Below are positions 40,829 to 50,248 of a DNA stretch of 59,551 nucleotides, in pieces. The position numbers were made by a program, and so were the translations under genes. Source of the stretch: Bacteroides sp. (GTDB lineage Bacteria > Bacteroidota > Bacteroidia > Bacteroidales > Bacteroidaceae); assembly GCA_030151885.1 (NCBI GenBank), contig JASLCG010000101.1:1-59551 (forward strand), in the 5' to 3' direction. How positions within the stretch are numbered: position 1 is the stretch's first letter; the number at the start of each line of letters is the position of its first letter. The notes under the pieces were generated by a model. It ran no database searches. It had not been told where the DNA came from and was given only the letters and a program-made list of their open reading frames with translations.

Positions 40829-42667
40829 TTATAATGTCTGCATATCATTTAAGCGCTTATAGTATCCGTTTCTGCTAAGTAATTCCTCGTGTCTTCCTCG
40901 CTCTACAATTTCGCCTTCGTACAACACACAAATCTCATCAGCATTCTTAATGGTCGATAATCTATGCGCAATAGCTATTGTTGTTCTAGACTTCATTAAA
41001 TTTTCCAATGCTTCTTGAACCAGTCTTTCCGACTCAGTATCTAAAGCAGATGTTGCTTCATCTAGTATTAAGATTGGAGGATTCTTAAGGATAGCACGTG
41101 CAATACTAACTCGTTGTCTTTGACCACCTGACAATTTACCTCCTCTATCACCTATATTTGTATCATAGCCTTGCTCGCTTTCCATTATAAACTCATGAGC
41201 ATTAGCTATCTTAGCAGCTTCAACTACTTGCTCCATTGTAGCATTCTCTACACCAAAGGCAATGTTATTAAAAAAAGTATCATTAAAAAGAATTGCTTCT
41301 TGATTAACATTTCCAATAATACTTCTAAGACTAGATACTTTCATATCTCTAATATCTACACCATCAATAGATATTTCGCCCTTTGTTACGTCATGATAGC
41401 GTGGCAGAAGATCTACTAATGTAGACTTTCCTGATCCTGACTGACCAACTAGAGCAATAGTATGCCCTTTCTTAACAGTTAAATCAATCCCCTTTAACAC
41501 CTCTCTATTACCATCATATGAGAACGAAACATCTTTAAAGACTATTTGATCTTTTAAGTCAGATATTACTTTTGCATTAGGCTGCTCTAAGATTGTATTC
41601 TCTGCCATAAGAATCTTATCAATACGTTCCATCGAAGCTAGCCCTTTTGGTATATTATACCCTGCTTTAGAGAACTCTTTTAATGGATTAATTAAACTAT
41701 ACAACAGAGTCATATACACCATAAATGTAGGAGCATCTATATCAGAATTATTAGCCAATATTAACTCCCCTCCAAACCAAAGAACAATTACAATAAGTAT
41801 TGTCCCTAAAAACTCACTCATAGGGTGTGCTAATGTTTGTCTTAAGGCTACCTTATTAATAGCAGTACGATACTCATTACTTGAGTTTAAAAACCTATCA
41901 GACATTTTATCTTCTGCAACAAACGCTTTTATAATACGCAAGCCTCCTAAGGTTTCTTCCATTTGCGACATAGTATTACTCCACTTTGACTGAGCATCTA
42001 AAGATTGCCTTTTTAAGCGTCTACCAACAATTCCCATGAACCATCCCATCAAAGGTAATACTACTACAGTAAATACTGTAAGCTCCCAGCTAATAAACAG
42101 TAGCGCTGAAAAATATACAACAATCAGTATTGGATTCTTGAGTAACATATCAAGTGAGCTAGTAACCGAGTTTTCAACCTCACTCACATCTCCACTCATT
42201 CTAGCAATGATATCTCCTTTTCTTTCTTCCGAGAAAAAAGCAATTGGTAACTCTACAACTTTACGATAAAGAGCCACTCTAATATCACGCACAATACCAG
42301 TTCTAAGAGGAATCATAACTGCAGAAGAGGCAAAATAACATGCTGTTTTAAGCAGTGTCATGATTACAAGGAATCCTCCTAGTATTAACAAGACTGTAGA
42401 TCCTGAAAATATCTCTATCCACTGATTTACATAAAAATATGCATTGTTATAAGCAATTTCTTTAAAACCCATATCGGCCGTATCCCATGGAATAAATGTA
42501 TGTTCCTTAACCTCTTCTATCTTAAATAGAATAGACAGAATTGGAGCCAATAAACTAAAGGAAAATATATTTAACACAGCAGACAATAGGTTTAACACTG
42601 TTGCCCATATTACATAACTTTTGTATGGAGGTACAAACCTTCGTAGAACTTTAAGAAACTCTTTCAT
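40829..42667 (-). CDS. MsbA-like ABC exporter (fused TM-ATPase)
   Basis: A 612-residue ABC half-transporter: six membrane segments in the first 330 residues and an ATPase domain at about 365-605, with GQSGSGKST (Walker A), LSGGQRQRV (signature), LILDEATSALD (Walker B) and the switch His in AIAHRLSTI. The arrangement matches lipid A/lipid flippases of the MsbA type or general multidrug exporters. It is the last gene of the seven-gene glycolipid operon, so export of a lipid-linked or LPS-type product is inferred. Confidence 0.88.
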   Translation of the reverse strand: MKEFLKVLRRFVPPYKSYVIWATVLNLLSAVLNIFSFSLLAPILSILFKIEEVKEHTFIPWDTADMGFKEIAYNNAYFYVNQWIEIFSGSTVLLILGGFLVIMTLLKTACYFASSAVMIPLRTGIVRDIRVALYRKVVELPIAFFSEERKGDIIARMSGDVSEVENSVTSSLDMLLKNPILIVVYFSALLFISWELTVFTVVVLPLMGWFMGIVGRRLKRQSLDAQSKWSNTMSQMEETLGGLRIIKAFVAEDKMSDRFLNSSNEYRTAINKVALRQTLAHPMSEFLGTILIVIVLWFGGELILANNSDIDAPTFMVYMTLLYSLINPLKEFSKAGYNIPKGLASMERIDKILMAENTILEQPNAKVISDLKDQIVFKDVSFSYDGNREVLKGIDLTVKKGHTIALVGQSGSGKSTLVDLLPRYHDVTKGEISIDGVDIRDMKVSSLRSIIGNVNQEAILFNDTFFNNIAFGVENATMEQVVEAAKIANAHEFIMESEQGYDTNIGDRGGKLSGGQRQRVSIARAILKNPPILILDEATSALDTESERLVQEALENLMKSRTTIAIAHRLSTIKNADEICVLYEGEIVERGRHEELLSRNGYYKRLNDMQTL

Positions 42668-42699
42668 ATATTATAAAATTCGCTTATTAATTACTTTTT

Positions 42700-43194
42700 T
42701 CAAGATCGCTTATCTTCTTTCCAGTTTTTATCGTGTTCTTCTTCACGCTGTAAAGCTGCTTTAATAATCTGATTAGTACTATCTATTATCTTCTTTTTAA
42801 TAGTAGTTGTGCTAATTCCAAGTGTATATGGAAAATATACAACTTTTTTACCTTCTTGTGCTTTCATCCACTCAAGCCCTTCTAGATACTTTTCTTTCCA
42901 ATCGTCCCCTATAGTTACGATATCTATTTTTTCCTCTTCTAGCTGACGTATTTCTGTCAACCTTGTCTGCTTAACAGCTTTAGTTACACAAGCTAGTGAA
43001 GAAACGATTCTAAAGCGCTGCTCAAATGGTATAATAGGTTTCATACCTTTATACTCTTGAATCAATTCATCAGTACTAACACCTACTATTAGTTCATCAC
43101 CTAGCTTTGCAGATTTCTCTAAAATATTTAGATGTCCTACGTGAAATAAATCAAAACTTCCTGAGGTAAACACTCTAACAACTTTTTTTTCCAT
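42700..43194 (-). CDS. TagD-like cytidylyltransferase
   Basis: A 164-residue nucleotidyltransferase with the HxGH motif in FDLFHVGHLNILEKS and the C-terminal ISTTTIKKKI motif, as in glycerol-3-phosphate cytidylyltransferase (TagD). The IGDDWKEKYLEGL segment also matches TagD closely. The product would be CDP-glycerol, or a CDP-activated amino-alcohol if the substrate comes from the adjacent aminotransferase. It lies 4 bases after that gene and 32 bases before the ABC exporter. The ethanolamine-phosphate type is the main alternative. Confidence 0.85.
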   Translation of the reverse strand: MEKKVVRVFTSGSFDLFHVGHLNILEKSAKLGDELIVGVSTDELIQEYKGMKPIIPFEQRFRIVSSLACVTKAVKQTRLTEIRQLEEEKIDIVTIGDDWKEKYLEGLEWMKAQEGKKVVYFPYTLGISTTTIKKKIIDSTNQIIKAALQREEEHDKNWKEDKRS

Positions 43195-43198
43195 AACA

Positions 43199-44242
43199 TT
43201 AACGATTTAGGGTTTCTATTTCATGTATTTGCTTAGCTAAATTTGTAAGGTCCTCTTCTGTCTGAACACCTAGGTGAGAAACTCTAAAATAATTAGGAGT
43301 ACCTCCAGGCATAATACAAAATCCCCTACTCATCAGCTCTTCAAATAGTATATCTCCATTGTTATTTACAAAAAATCCTGTTATACAGTTAGCTGGTGTA
43401 TCAACTGGTCTTTTCCAACCATACTTATTACACAAACCTCTAAAATACAGAGCTTTTCCATTTACATTATCTAATGTAGCATTTAAACCAGCTTTAGTGA
43501 GTCTTACTAACCTTTCATGTAGTTGTAAAAAGATACTAGTAGCAGGACTATATGGAGTTTGACCACGAGTTAGGTTCTTTAAATTCTCTTGAAAGTCAAA
43601 ATAAAAGCTCTTATTGCTAAACTTATGAGCTTCTAAATTCTTTGATAATATTATAAGAGCTATTCCTGGAAGAATATTAAGTCCTTTTTGGCTGCTTGTT
43701 AAACATATATCTACACCCATATCATTCATATTCAATGGCTCAGATAAAAAAGAGCTAATAGCATCTACCACAAGTGACACACCATTAGCCTTACAAATAG
43801 CACCGATTAGAGATATGTTAAATAACTGTCCAGAAGAGGTTTCATGCTGTTGGCACAACAATACATCTACACCTTCTCTCTTTATATCTTCTTCTAGCTT
43901 AGAGTAATCGATGTCTTTACCAAACTCTACGCTATGTGTATAATGGTCAATGTTATAATACTTACACAAAGCCTCCCAACGATACCCAAAAGAACCTCCT
44001 GCAATCACTAAAGCTTTTTTCTTTGTTGAAACATAGTTTGTAACCACGGCATCCATAGCTCCAGTTCCTGAACTTGTTAAAGGGATTACACGACCTTCTT
44101 GGCAACCAATTAAGTCTAAAATCATTTGCTCCGACTCTTTTACTATATTTGAAAAGAATGACGTACGCATGTATGGTAATTGCTGGGCTCCTATTGAAAG
44201 TATATCTTCTTCAATATTTCCAGGGAAAACAAATAGCTTCAT
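43199..44242 (-). CDS. Class V aminotransferase, PhnW-like
   Basis: A PLP-dependent aminotransferase of about 347 residues, related to 2-aminoethylphosphonate-pyruvate and alanine-glyoxylate transaminases. The PLP lysine is in TSSQKGLNILPGIAL, and the substrate/PLP-phosphate segment LTSSGTGAMDAVV lies near residue 55. The frame extends to 44281, but the ATG at 44242 (MKLFVFPGNIEED) leaves a 4-base gap to the upstream gene and fits the family start, so it is preferred. It lies between a CDP-glycerol-transferase-like gene and a cytidylyltransferase gene. No PEP mutase or phosphonopyruvate decarboxylase is present in the window, so a phosphonate pathway is unproven. Confidence 0.8.
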   Translation of the reverse strand: MKLFVFPGNIEEDILSIGAQQLPYMRTSFFSNIVKESEQMILDLIGCQEGRVIPLTSSGTGAMDAVVTNYVSTKKKALVIAGGSFGYRWEALCKYYNIDHYTHSVEFGKDIDYSKLEEDIKREGVDVLLCQQHETSSGQLFNISLIGAICKANGVSLVVDAISSFLSEPLNMNDMGVDICLTSSQKGLNILPGIALIILSKNLEAHKFSNKSFYFDFQENLKNLTRGQTPYSPATSIFLQLHERLVRLTKAGLNATLDNVNGKALYFRGLCNKYGWKRPVDTPANCITGFFVNNNGDILFEELMSRGFCIMPGGTPNYFRVSHLGVQTEEDLTNLAKQIHEIETLNR

Positions 44243-44246
44243 TATC

Positions 44247-45311
44247 TTAATATCGTTTAATTCTACCAAAGGTTTTGACACTAGTGTACTTTCTCCAAAT
44301 ATTTAACTTCCTATAAGTAGGCACACCATGTCTTACAATATATTTTTTCACAGCATCAAACATCCTCTCACAAACCTTACCATCCATATAAGGATCATAA
44401 TTATTTATAACCCACTGCCTTTTTTGTATTGATTCAGGATCTTTCAAAGCAGTATGATAAGCTTTACTTAAGTCTTGAACATCAGTAATATTAGTCCAAT
44501 AAATATCTTTTGCTATTGTATCTAAGGTTATTACAGGTCTATTAAGTAATAAAAACTCATAGACTGTAGATGATGTATCACTAATCATTAAGTCGGACAT
44601 CAACTGATACTTGGTTACGTTGTTTTCTTCTGCCCAAACTATATTAGCCTCTGTTTTTGCCAGTAGTTTATACTCTTCTACCCACTCAGACTTAGTTAGA
44701 GGATGAAGTTTTATGATAAGAACTATATCCTCATTATGAACAAGTTCAACTAATGCTTTTTTAATCTTAGGCAGAGAGGTTAAAGAGGGAGAAAATGTAG
44801 GAGCATATAATACAATAGAGCTTTTATTGTGTCTTACAAGTAGCTCTTTTTTTTCAGTATCAAATAGATTAATATTTTGCTTAATCCAATCCTGTTTAGT
44901 CCATCCAGTTTCTACAACTTCAAAGTCTTTATACTTAAGAGCTAATTCAGAAAACTTGCGGGTAAAGTAAGGTCCTTGTGTTAGGTATAAATCAAAGTAT
45001 CTTCTAATAATCCAGTGATCTTTTTTCTCTGCTGCATACCCATGAAAAACTTGAACTTTAACACCTGGCAAGTAATAAGGAACAATATTACCAGGAACAA
45101 AAACCACATCAGGTTTGAAATCATAAATATCTTGAATAGATTGAGTTGATTCAAATTGGTCTTTCCAGACAAACTGTTCAATTGGAATTTTTGGCGCATG
45201 TATGTACCATAACACATTAAATCCTTCATCTTTAGCATAGCAAGATAAAGGATATAAAATATCTATAGCGTACTTATTTTCGCAAAAAAGAACAACATTC
45301 ATATTATTCAT
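44247..45311 (-). CDS. CDP-glycerol glycerophosphotransferase-like protein
   Basis: A 354-residue protein of the glycerophosphotransferase family (TagB/TagF-like), which transfers glycerol-phosphate from CDP-glycerol. The two-domain GT-B-like layout is visible: an N-terminal half with VFVPGNIVPYYLPGVK and FHGYAAEKKDHW, and a C-terminal half with VLYAPTFSPSLTSL, LIIKLHPL and MISDTSSTVYEFLLLNRPVI, the usual nucleotide-binding blocks. The start could be the ATG at 45311 (overlapping the kinase stop) or the one at 45302. In a Gram-negative setting it may add a phospho-alditol to an LPS core or glycolipid. Confidence 0.82.
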   Translation of the reverse strand: MNNMNVVLFCENKYAIDILYPLSCYAKDEGFNVLWYIHAPKIPIEQFVWKDQFESTQSIQDIYDFKPDVVFVPGNIVPYYLPGVKVQVFHGYAAEKKDHWIIRRYFDLYLTQGPYFTRKFSELALKYKDFEVVETGWTKQDWIKQNINLFDTEKKELLVRHNKSSIVLYAPTFSPSLTSLPKIKKALVELVHNEDIVLIIKLHPLTKSEWVEEYKLLAKTEANIVWAEENNVTKYQLMSDLMISDTSSTVYEFLLLNRPVITLDTIAKDIYWTNITDVQDLSKAYHTALKDPESIQKRQWVINNYDPYMDGKVCERMFDAVKKYIVRHGVPTYRKLNIWRKYTSVKTFGRIKRY

Positions 45312-46053
45312 ATTTAAGGTTAAATTTTACCTTTTTACGCTTTGAATAGTTCTTCCAAAACCTTTTACGATAATAAAGAACACGTTCTTTACAATATTCA
45401 GAATCAGCTCCTTGATCTTGAGCATACACTTCGGCCATATATCTAAATAGCGAAGGCTGTCCCCATAGACGAGCAAAGTTAGCACACCCCTCCTCAAGAG
45501 TAACTGCACCAAATCTCATTCTATTAATATCAACTAGACTAAAGTCATACTTTCCATCTTTGATTCCACATAAAATATTTCCTGGAGAGTAGTCTTTATG
45601 ATACACTCCTTTTCTATGCATATCTGAGGTAAAAAGGGCTAACTGTGTAGCAAGGTCTTCTATTTTATCAACTTCTAAATCTCCTATTTCATATAGCTTA
45701 GAAGAATACGAAGACTGTACACTTATAAAATAAGATTCACGAATAAGACCAAATCGTCTCTCTTCAATATAAGCTATAGGTTCAGGAGTTTTAATCCCTT
45801 TCTCAGCTAGAATTAGAGGATAGTTATACGCTCGTAACCCTTTAGGATCTCTAAAGAATGAGTAAATAACACGATTAGGAAATATCGGAATAGCATAGCG
45901 TTTAACGTTGACAATGGCACCGTCAACATTAAACACCTTTATTAGATTACGTCCAGTATAAATAACTTCACCTGTTTTATCAAAAATACTAGGAATACTC
46001 TCTACAAATGAAGTTAAGTTTTTATACTTTGGGTTTATTAATGTTTTAAACAT
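45304..46053 (-). CDS. LPS core/Kdo kinase-like protein
   Basis: A 249-residue protein of the lipopolysaccharide kinase (WaaP/KdkA, InaA) family. The kinase catalytic loop is HKDYSPGNIL and the metal-binding segment is SLVDINRMRFG, the DFG-equivalent. The invariant lysine is probably in VNVKRYA near residue 50. It would phosphorylate a sugar of the LPS inner core at the cytoplasmic face. Its stop overlaps the start region of the downstream gene, and GT9 lies 18 bases upstream. Confidence 0.85.
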   Translation of the reverse strand: MFKTLINPKYKNLTSFVESIPSIFDKTGEVIYTGRNLIKVFNVDGAIVNVKRYAIPIFPNRVIYSFFRDPKGLRAYNYPLILAEKGIKTPEPIAYIEERRFGLIRESYFISVQSSYSSKLYEIGDLEVDKIEDLATQLALFTSDMHRKGVYHKDYSPGNILCGIKDGKYDFSLVDINRMRFGAVTLEEGCANFARLWGQPSLFRYMAEVYAQDQGADSEYCKERVLYYRKRFWKNYSKRKKVKFNLKYE

Positions 46054-46071
46054 ATATAATAAGAACGACCA

Positions 46072-47109
46072 TTAAGCTAAGCAAAAGTCGCGTTCAATAC
46101 GATCAATTATTACTTCGGGTTTTATTTTATTCAAACAAGCATAATCTTTACGGTAGCACTCTTTTTGTCCGTAAACAGAACAAGGTCTACACGTTAAGTC
46201 TTCAATCTGAATAGCGTTTGTTGGTAATTGCTTCCAACCTAAGAAACCTGCATAAGGATGTGTGGCTCCCCAAATTGATAAAACAGGAGTGTTGACTAAC
46301 GATGCTAAATGCATATTAGAAGAATCCATAGAGAGCATCAAGTCCAGATAACTCATCAATATGAGCTCTTTTTCCATATCCAAGCGACCTATCATAGACA
46401 TTACACTTGGATACTTTTTCACCCATCCATCAAAAACAGCCTTTTCTTTCTCTCCACCACCGAACAAAAATATTTTAACTCGATTGTCTTTAGAAAAATA
46501 AGAGATAACCTCTTCCATCTTCTCAATCGGGTAAATTTTTCCTTTATGTTGTGCAAAGGGAGCAATTCCTAGCCACTTCTGATTCTTATCACCTACAACT
46601 TCCTTCACTTTATCAAAATCACCTCGACCTTCTCCATAAATAGAGTCAAAGTTGGCTGAAATAGGAAATCCTAGTTTATCTAAGACGTCAGTATAACGCT
46701 GGAATAAGCTTTTTTGTCTTTTAAATATTTTATTTCTTCTACGTACTAATTTACGTTTACCAGCTCTACCCTTATCAAGCGTAACAACCGGTATTCCTGC
46801 AAATTTAAAACGTAGCCCAAGGTATTTGGATCTCAATACATTATGAAAGTCAGCCACATAGTCAAATTCCATTGCAGCTAACTCTTTATAAAGTTTATTA
46901 AGACCAGATATGCCTTCGTACTCTCCTTTCAAATCTACACCCATAAAGTGAACATTTGAAGGGACTTCTTTAAAAATCGGTTGGAGATGTTTTCTACTTA
47001 GTACAGTAATATCCAAGTCTGGATACTGACTAGCCAACGAATGTACAATAGGTACAGTCATTGCAACATCTCCAATAGCCGAAAATCGTATAATTAATAT
47101 ACGTTCCAT
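46072..47109 (-). CDS. GT9 heptosyltransferase-like glycosyltransferase
   Basis: A 345-residue GT9 family protein (ADP-heptose:LPS heptosyltransferase type). N-terminal ILIIRFSAIGDVAMTVPIV is the family signature; the C-terminal half has LFGGGEKEKAVFD and MSMDSSNMHLASLVNTPVLSIWG, the nucleotide-sugar-binding region. A late CRPCSVYGQKEC cysteine segment is also typical. The donor sugar need not be heptose. It lies in the LPS-type operon after DUF4254 (12 bases). Confidence 0.88.
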   Translation of the reverse strand: MERILIIRFSAIGDVAMTVPIVHSLASQYPDLDITVLSRKHLQPIFKEVPSNVHFMGVDLKGEYEGISGLNKLYKELAAMEFDYVADFHNVLRSKYLGLRFKFAGIPVVTLDKGRAGKRKLVRRRNKIFKRQKSLFQRYTDVLDKLGFPISANFDSIYGEGRGDFDKVKEVVGDKNQKWLGIAPFAQHKGKIYPIEKMEEVISYFSKDNRVKIFLFGGGEKEKAVFDGWVKKYPSVMSMIGRLDMEKELILMSYLDLMLSMDSSNMHLASLVNTPVLSIWGATHPYAGFLGWKQLPTNAIQIEDLTCRPCSVYGQKECYRKDYACLNKIKPEVIIDRIERDFCLA

Positions 47110-47121
47110 ATATTTATTTGA

Positions 47122-47727
47122 TTATTTCTTTGCATAAAGCACTGGATTAAGTGCAGGATCGTTGTACATTTTCATCTGTTTGTACACTTTCATATACTTT
47201 CTTCCAGCTTCAATATCTTCAACTAGCTGATCTATAGCTGTTGATAAGTCTTTCTGTTGTTCCAAAAGGACATTTAATTTTGCTTGGCATTGCTCATGAT
47301 GCTCTTTTGAAGTGTCTGTTCTTTGAACCTCTTCATTCATATGATAAATTTTCAAAGTAAGAATAGACAATCTATCAATAGCCCAAGCTGGACTCTCTGT
47401 GTTGATAGTAGCATCTTTATTTACCTTTACATTTTTGTATTTATCAAGGAAATAGCTATCTATTAACTCAACCAAGTCTGTTCTATCTTGATTAGATTTA
47501 TCAATACGTCTTTTCAATTTTAAAGCAGCAACAGGGTCAATATTTGGATCACGAATAATATCCTCAAAATGCCATTGAACAGCGTCAATCCAATTTTTAA
47601 GGTATAGATAATACTCTATAGTTTTTAACTCATAAGGATTATTCATGGTTGCATCAACACTATCTGTTATATGATAATCTGTAGTTGCTTTCAAAAAGAT
47701 TTCATTACAAAGATTACTAAAACTCAT
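47122..47727 (-). CDS. DUF4254 protein
   Basis: A 201-residue, mostly helical protein of the DUF4254 family, found in Bacteroidota next to LPS glycosyltransferases. Helical stretches with regular Leu/Ile spacing are visible, such as LVELIDSYFLDKYKN and LLEQQKDLSTAIDQLVEDI. No catalytic motif is recognised. It is the first gene of the seven-gene operon that ends with the ABC exporter. A scaffold or regulatory role in LPS assembly is possible but unproven. Confidence 0.82.
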   Translation of the reverse strand: MSFSNLCNEIFLKATTDYHITDSVDATMNNPYELKTIEYYLYLKNWIDAVQWHFEDIIRDPNIDPVAALKLKRRIDKSNQDRTDLVELIDSYFLDKYKNVKVNKDATINTESPAWAIDRLSILTLKIYHMNEEVQRTDTSKEHHEQCQAKLNVLLEQQKDLSTAIDQLVEDIEAGRKYMKVYKQMKMYNDPALNPVLYAKK

Positions 47728-47829
47728 AATTCTATAAATTAATTAGTGATTAAATATAAAGGTTAACTCATCACTATTCTTTGAATTACATTTAGATTGA
47801 TTCAAGTAGTAATATAAGGAATAGTTGAG

Positions 47830-47861
47830 CAAAAATAGGCAATTCTTTAATTTAAGACAAC
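47830..47861 (-). promoter_or_regulatory. Promoter of the DUF4254-LPS operon
   Basis: Minus-strand -7 TATTTTTG (47837-47830) with GTTG (47861-47858) 20 bases upstream, a three-of-four -33 match at the right spacing. It lies about 100 bases before the DUF4254 ATG, just after the rpsO terminator. Confidence 0.6.
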
Positions 47862-47878
47862 TTAATACCATATAAATA

Positions 47879-47907
47879 GAAAAGCCCCTTATCCAAAGGG
47901 GCTTTTC
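47879..47907 (-). terminator. rpsO terminator
   Basis: GAAAAGCCCCTT and AAGGGGCTTTTC form a 12-bp stem with a short loop, 31 bases past the rpsO stop; the minus-strand product ends in Ts. Confidence 0.85.
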
Positions 47908-47938
47908 AGTTTCTTTTCTTAAAAGATTAAGTAAAATA

Positions 47939-48208
47939 TTATCTTCTAAGGCCTAGAGCTTTAACAATAGCACGGTATCTTTCAATATCGTTATCTTTTA
48001 GATAATCTAGAAGACCACGACGTTTACCTACTAGTCTAGTTAATGCTCTCTCTGTGCTATAATCTTTTCTATTGAGCTTCATGTGCTCTGTTAGATGAGC
48101 GATACGGTATGAAAACAATGCTATCTGAGCCTCAGCTGAGCCAGTATCAGAGTTAGACTTTCCGTATTTCGCAAAGATTTCTTGCTTTTTAGCTACGTCT
48201 AAATACAT
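47939..48208 (-). CDS. rpsO: 30S ribosomal protein S15
   Basis: An 89-residue protein of normal length that binds 16S rRNA and joins the subunit bridge. It shows the S15 signature (NSDTGSAEAQIALFSYRI) and the HMKLNRKDYSTERALTRLVGKRRGLLDYL helices. It is monocistronic, with its own -7 box and terminator, and is divergent to typA. Confidence 0.97.
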   Translation of the reverse strand: MYLDVAKKQEIFAKYGKSNSDTGSAEAQIALFSYRIAHLTEHMKLNRKDYSTERALTRLVGKRRGLLDYLKDNDIERYRAIVKALGLRR

Positions 48209-48248
48209 AATTCTTTAGATTTTGTTGTAAATAATTCTTTCAAGTGTG

Positions 48249-48256
48249 CAAAGATA
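48249..48256 (-). promoter_or_regulatory. -7 element for rpsO
   Basis: Minus-strand TATCTTTG, an exact TAnnTTTG match 41 bases upstream of the rpsO ATG, with an ATTG about 20 bases further upstream as a possible weak -33. Confidence 0.6.
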
Positions 48257-48331
48257 AATAATCTCTTTTAATATATCACAATGATTATCAGAAATATTGT
48301 AAACAAATACTGATTTCTAATCCCTTTTTAG

Positions 48332-48339
48332 TAACTTTG
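48332..48339 (+). promoter_or_regulatory. -7 element for typA
   Basis: TAACTTTG matches TAnnTTTG. Transcription would start near 48346, which excludes the upstream TTG at 48337 and supports the ATG at 48361. Confidence 0.6.
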
Positions 48340-48360
48340 TCCACAAATTATAGGTGTTAT

Positions 48361-50157
48361 ATGCAAAACATAAGAAATATTGCAATTATTGCCCATGTCG
48401 ATCATGGTAAAACCACATTGGTAGACCGTATGCTTTCTGCCGGTCAGTTATTTAGAGATAACCAAAGTAGTGGAGATTTAATTTTAGATAATAATGATAT
48501 TGAACGTGAAAGAGGAATTACAATTCTGTCTAAAAACGTCTCTATTAATTATAAGGGTACAAAGATTAATATTATTGATACCCCAGGGCACAGTGACTTC
48601 GGAGGAGAAGTGGAGCGTGTGCTAAATATGGCTGATGGATGTATTCTACTTGTAGACGCATTTGAAGGACCTATGCCTCAAACGAGATTTGTTCTTCAAA
48701 AAGCGCTTCAAATTGGACTTAAGCCTGTTGTCGTTGTAAATAAGGTTGACAAGCAAAACTGTAGACCTGATGAGGTTTATGAAATGGTATTTGACCTTAT
48801 GTTTAGCTTAGATGCTACAGAAGAACAACTAGACTTTCCTGTTCTTTATGGTTCTGCTAAGAATAATTGGATGAGCACAGACTGGAAAAACAAAACAGAA
48901 GATATTACAGCTCTTCTTGATGCAATTGTTGAAAACATTCCAGCACCTGAGGTTCTTGAAGGAACTCCACAAATGCTTATTACATCTTTAGATTATTCTG
49001 CATATACAGGACGTATAGCAATTGGACGTATACACAGAGGTACTTTAAAAGAAGGAATGCCTATATCTCTTGCGAAAAGAGATGGTTCGATAGTTAAGTC
49101 TAAGATTAAAGAACTACATGTTTTTGAAGGATTAGGACGAATTAAAACAGACAAAGTCTCTTCGGGAGACATTTGTGCTATCGTAGGTATTGACAACTTT
49201 GACATTGGCGACTCAGTATGTGATGCTGAAAAACCAGAACCACTACCAACTATTACAATTGACGAACCTACCATGAGTATGTTGTTCGCCATTAACGATT
49301 CTCCATTCTTTGGACAAGATGGAAAATTTGTAACATCTAGACACATTCAAGAAAGACTTGACAAAGAGTTAGATAAAAACTTAGCACTACGTGTTGCTAG
49401 AAGTGACGAAGATGGCAAGTGGATTGTTTCAGGCCGTGGTGTTCTTCACCTTTCTGTTCTTATAGAGACTATGAGACGTGAAGGTTATGAACTTCAAGTC
49501 GGACAACCTCAAGTTATCTTCAAAGAGATAGATGGTCATAGAAATGAGCCTGTAGAAGAATTAACTATAAATGTTCCTGAAGAGTATTCAAGCCGTATTA
49601 TTGATATGGTAACTCGCCGTAAAGGTGAAATGACTTTTATGGAGAATACAGGAGAACGTATCAACTTACAGTTCAACATTCCATCTCGTGGTATTATTGG
49701 TCTACGTACAAATGTTTTAACTGCGTCAGCAGGTGAAGCTATAATGGCACATAGATTCCAAGAATATCAACCATACAAAGGTACTATTGAAAGACGCTCA
49801 AATGGTTCTATGATTGCTATGGAGTCTGGTACAGCTTTTGCTTATGCTATTGACAAGCTTCAAGATAGAGGTAAATTCTTTATTTACCCTCAAGAAGATG
49901 TTTATGCTGGTCAAGTTGTTGGTGAGCATATTCATGAAAAAGACTTAGTAATTAATGTTACAAAATCAAAGAAGCTAACAAATATGCGTGCTTCTGGAGC
50001 AGATGATAAAGCTTCTCTAACTCCTCCTATTCAGTTCTCTCTAGAAGAGGCTCTAGAGTATATCAAAGAGGATGAATATGTAGAGGTTACTCCAAATCAC
50101 ATGAGAATGCGTAAAGTTATTTTGGACGAGAACGAACGTAAAAGAGCTAATAAATAG
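48361..50157 (+). CDS. typA: Ribosome-associated GTPase TypA/BipA
   Basis: Translational GTPase involved in ribosome assembly and stress or cold adaptation. The 598-residue protein has the G domain with AHVDHGKTTLVDRML, RERGITILSK, DTPGHSDFGG and NKVDKQ, then domain II, an EF-G-like domain III/V (GRGVLHLSVLIETMRREGYE) and the TypA-specific C-terminal domain with KKLTNMRASGADDKA. The frame is open from a TTG at 48337, but the promoter position favours the ATG at 48361. It ends with a strong terminator. Confidence 0.96.
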   Translation: MQNIRNIAIIAHVDHGKTTLVDRMLSAGQLFRDNQSSGDLILDNNDIERERGITILSKNVSINYKGTKINIIDTPGHSDFGGEVERVLNMADGCILLVDAFEGPMPQTRFVLQKALQIGLKPVVVVNKVDKQNCRPDEVYEMVFDLMFSLDATEEQLDFPVLYGSAKNNWMSTDWKNKTEDITALLDAIVENIPAPEVLEGTPQMLITSLDYSAYTGRIAIGRIHRGTLKEGMPISLAKRDGSIVKSKIKELHVFEGLGRIKTDKVSSGDICAIVGIDNFDIGDSVCDAEKPEPLPTITIDEPTMSMLFAINDSPFFGQDGKFVTSRHIQERLDKELDKNLALRVARSDEDGKWIVSGRGVLHLSVLIETMRREGYELQVGQPQVIFKEIDGHRNEPVEELTINVPEEYSSRIIDMVTRRKGEMTFMENTGERINLQFNIPSRGIIGLRTNVLTASAGEAIMAHRFQEYQPYKGTIERRSNGSMIAMESGTAFAYAIDKLQDRGKFFIYPQEDVYAGQVVGEHIHEKDLVINVTKSKKLTNMRASGADDKASLTPPIQFSLEEALEYIKEDEYVEVTPNHMRMRKVILDENERKRANK

Positions 50158-50186
50158 GCTTTATTTTACTAAAAGATATTTAATAG

Positions 50187-50214
50187 AAAAGAGTGTATCA
50201 TCTGATACACTCTT
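50187..50214 (+). terminator. typA terminator
   Basis: AAAAGAGTGTATCA and TGATACACTCTTTT flank a two-base loop, followed by more Ts, 30 bases past the typA stop. Confidence 0.9.
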
Positions 50215-50248
50215 TTTTTATTTTAAAGCCTTATAAAAACACTGTTAT

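Noticed and set aside
44981..45238. 85-codon ORF in another frame of the glycerophosphotransferase gene
   Set aside because: It is fully inside a gene with clear family motifs and reads as low-complexity sequence.
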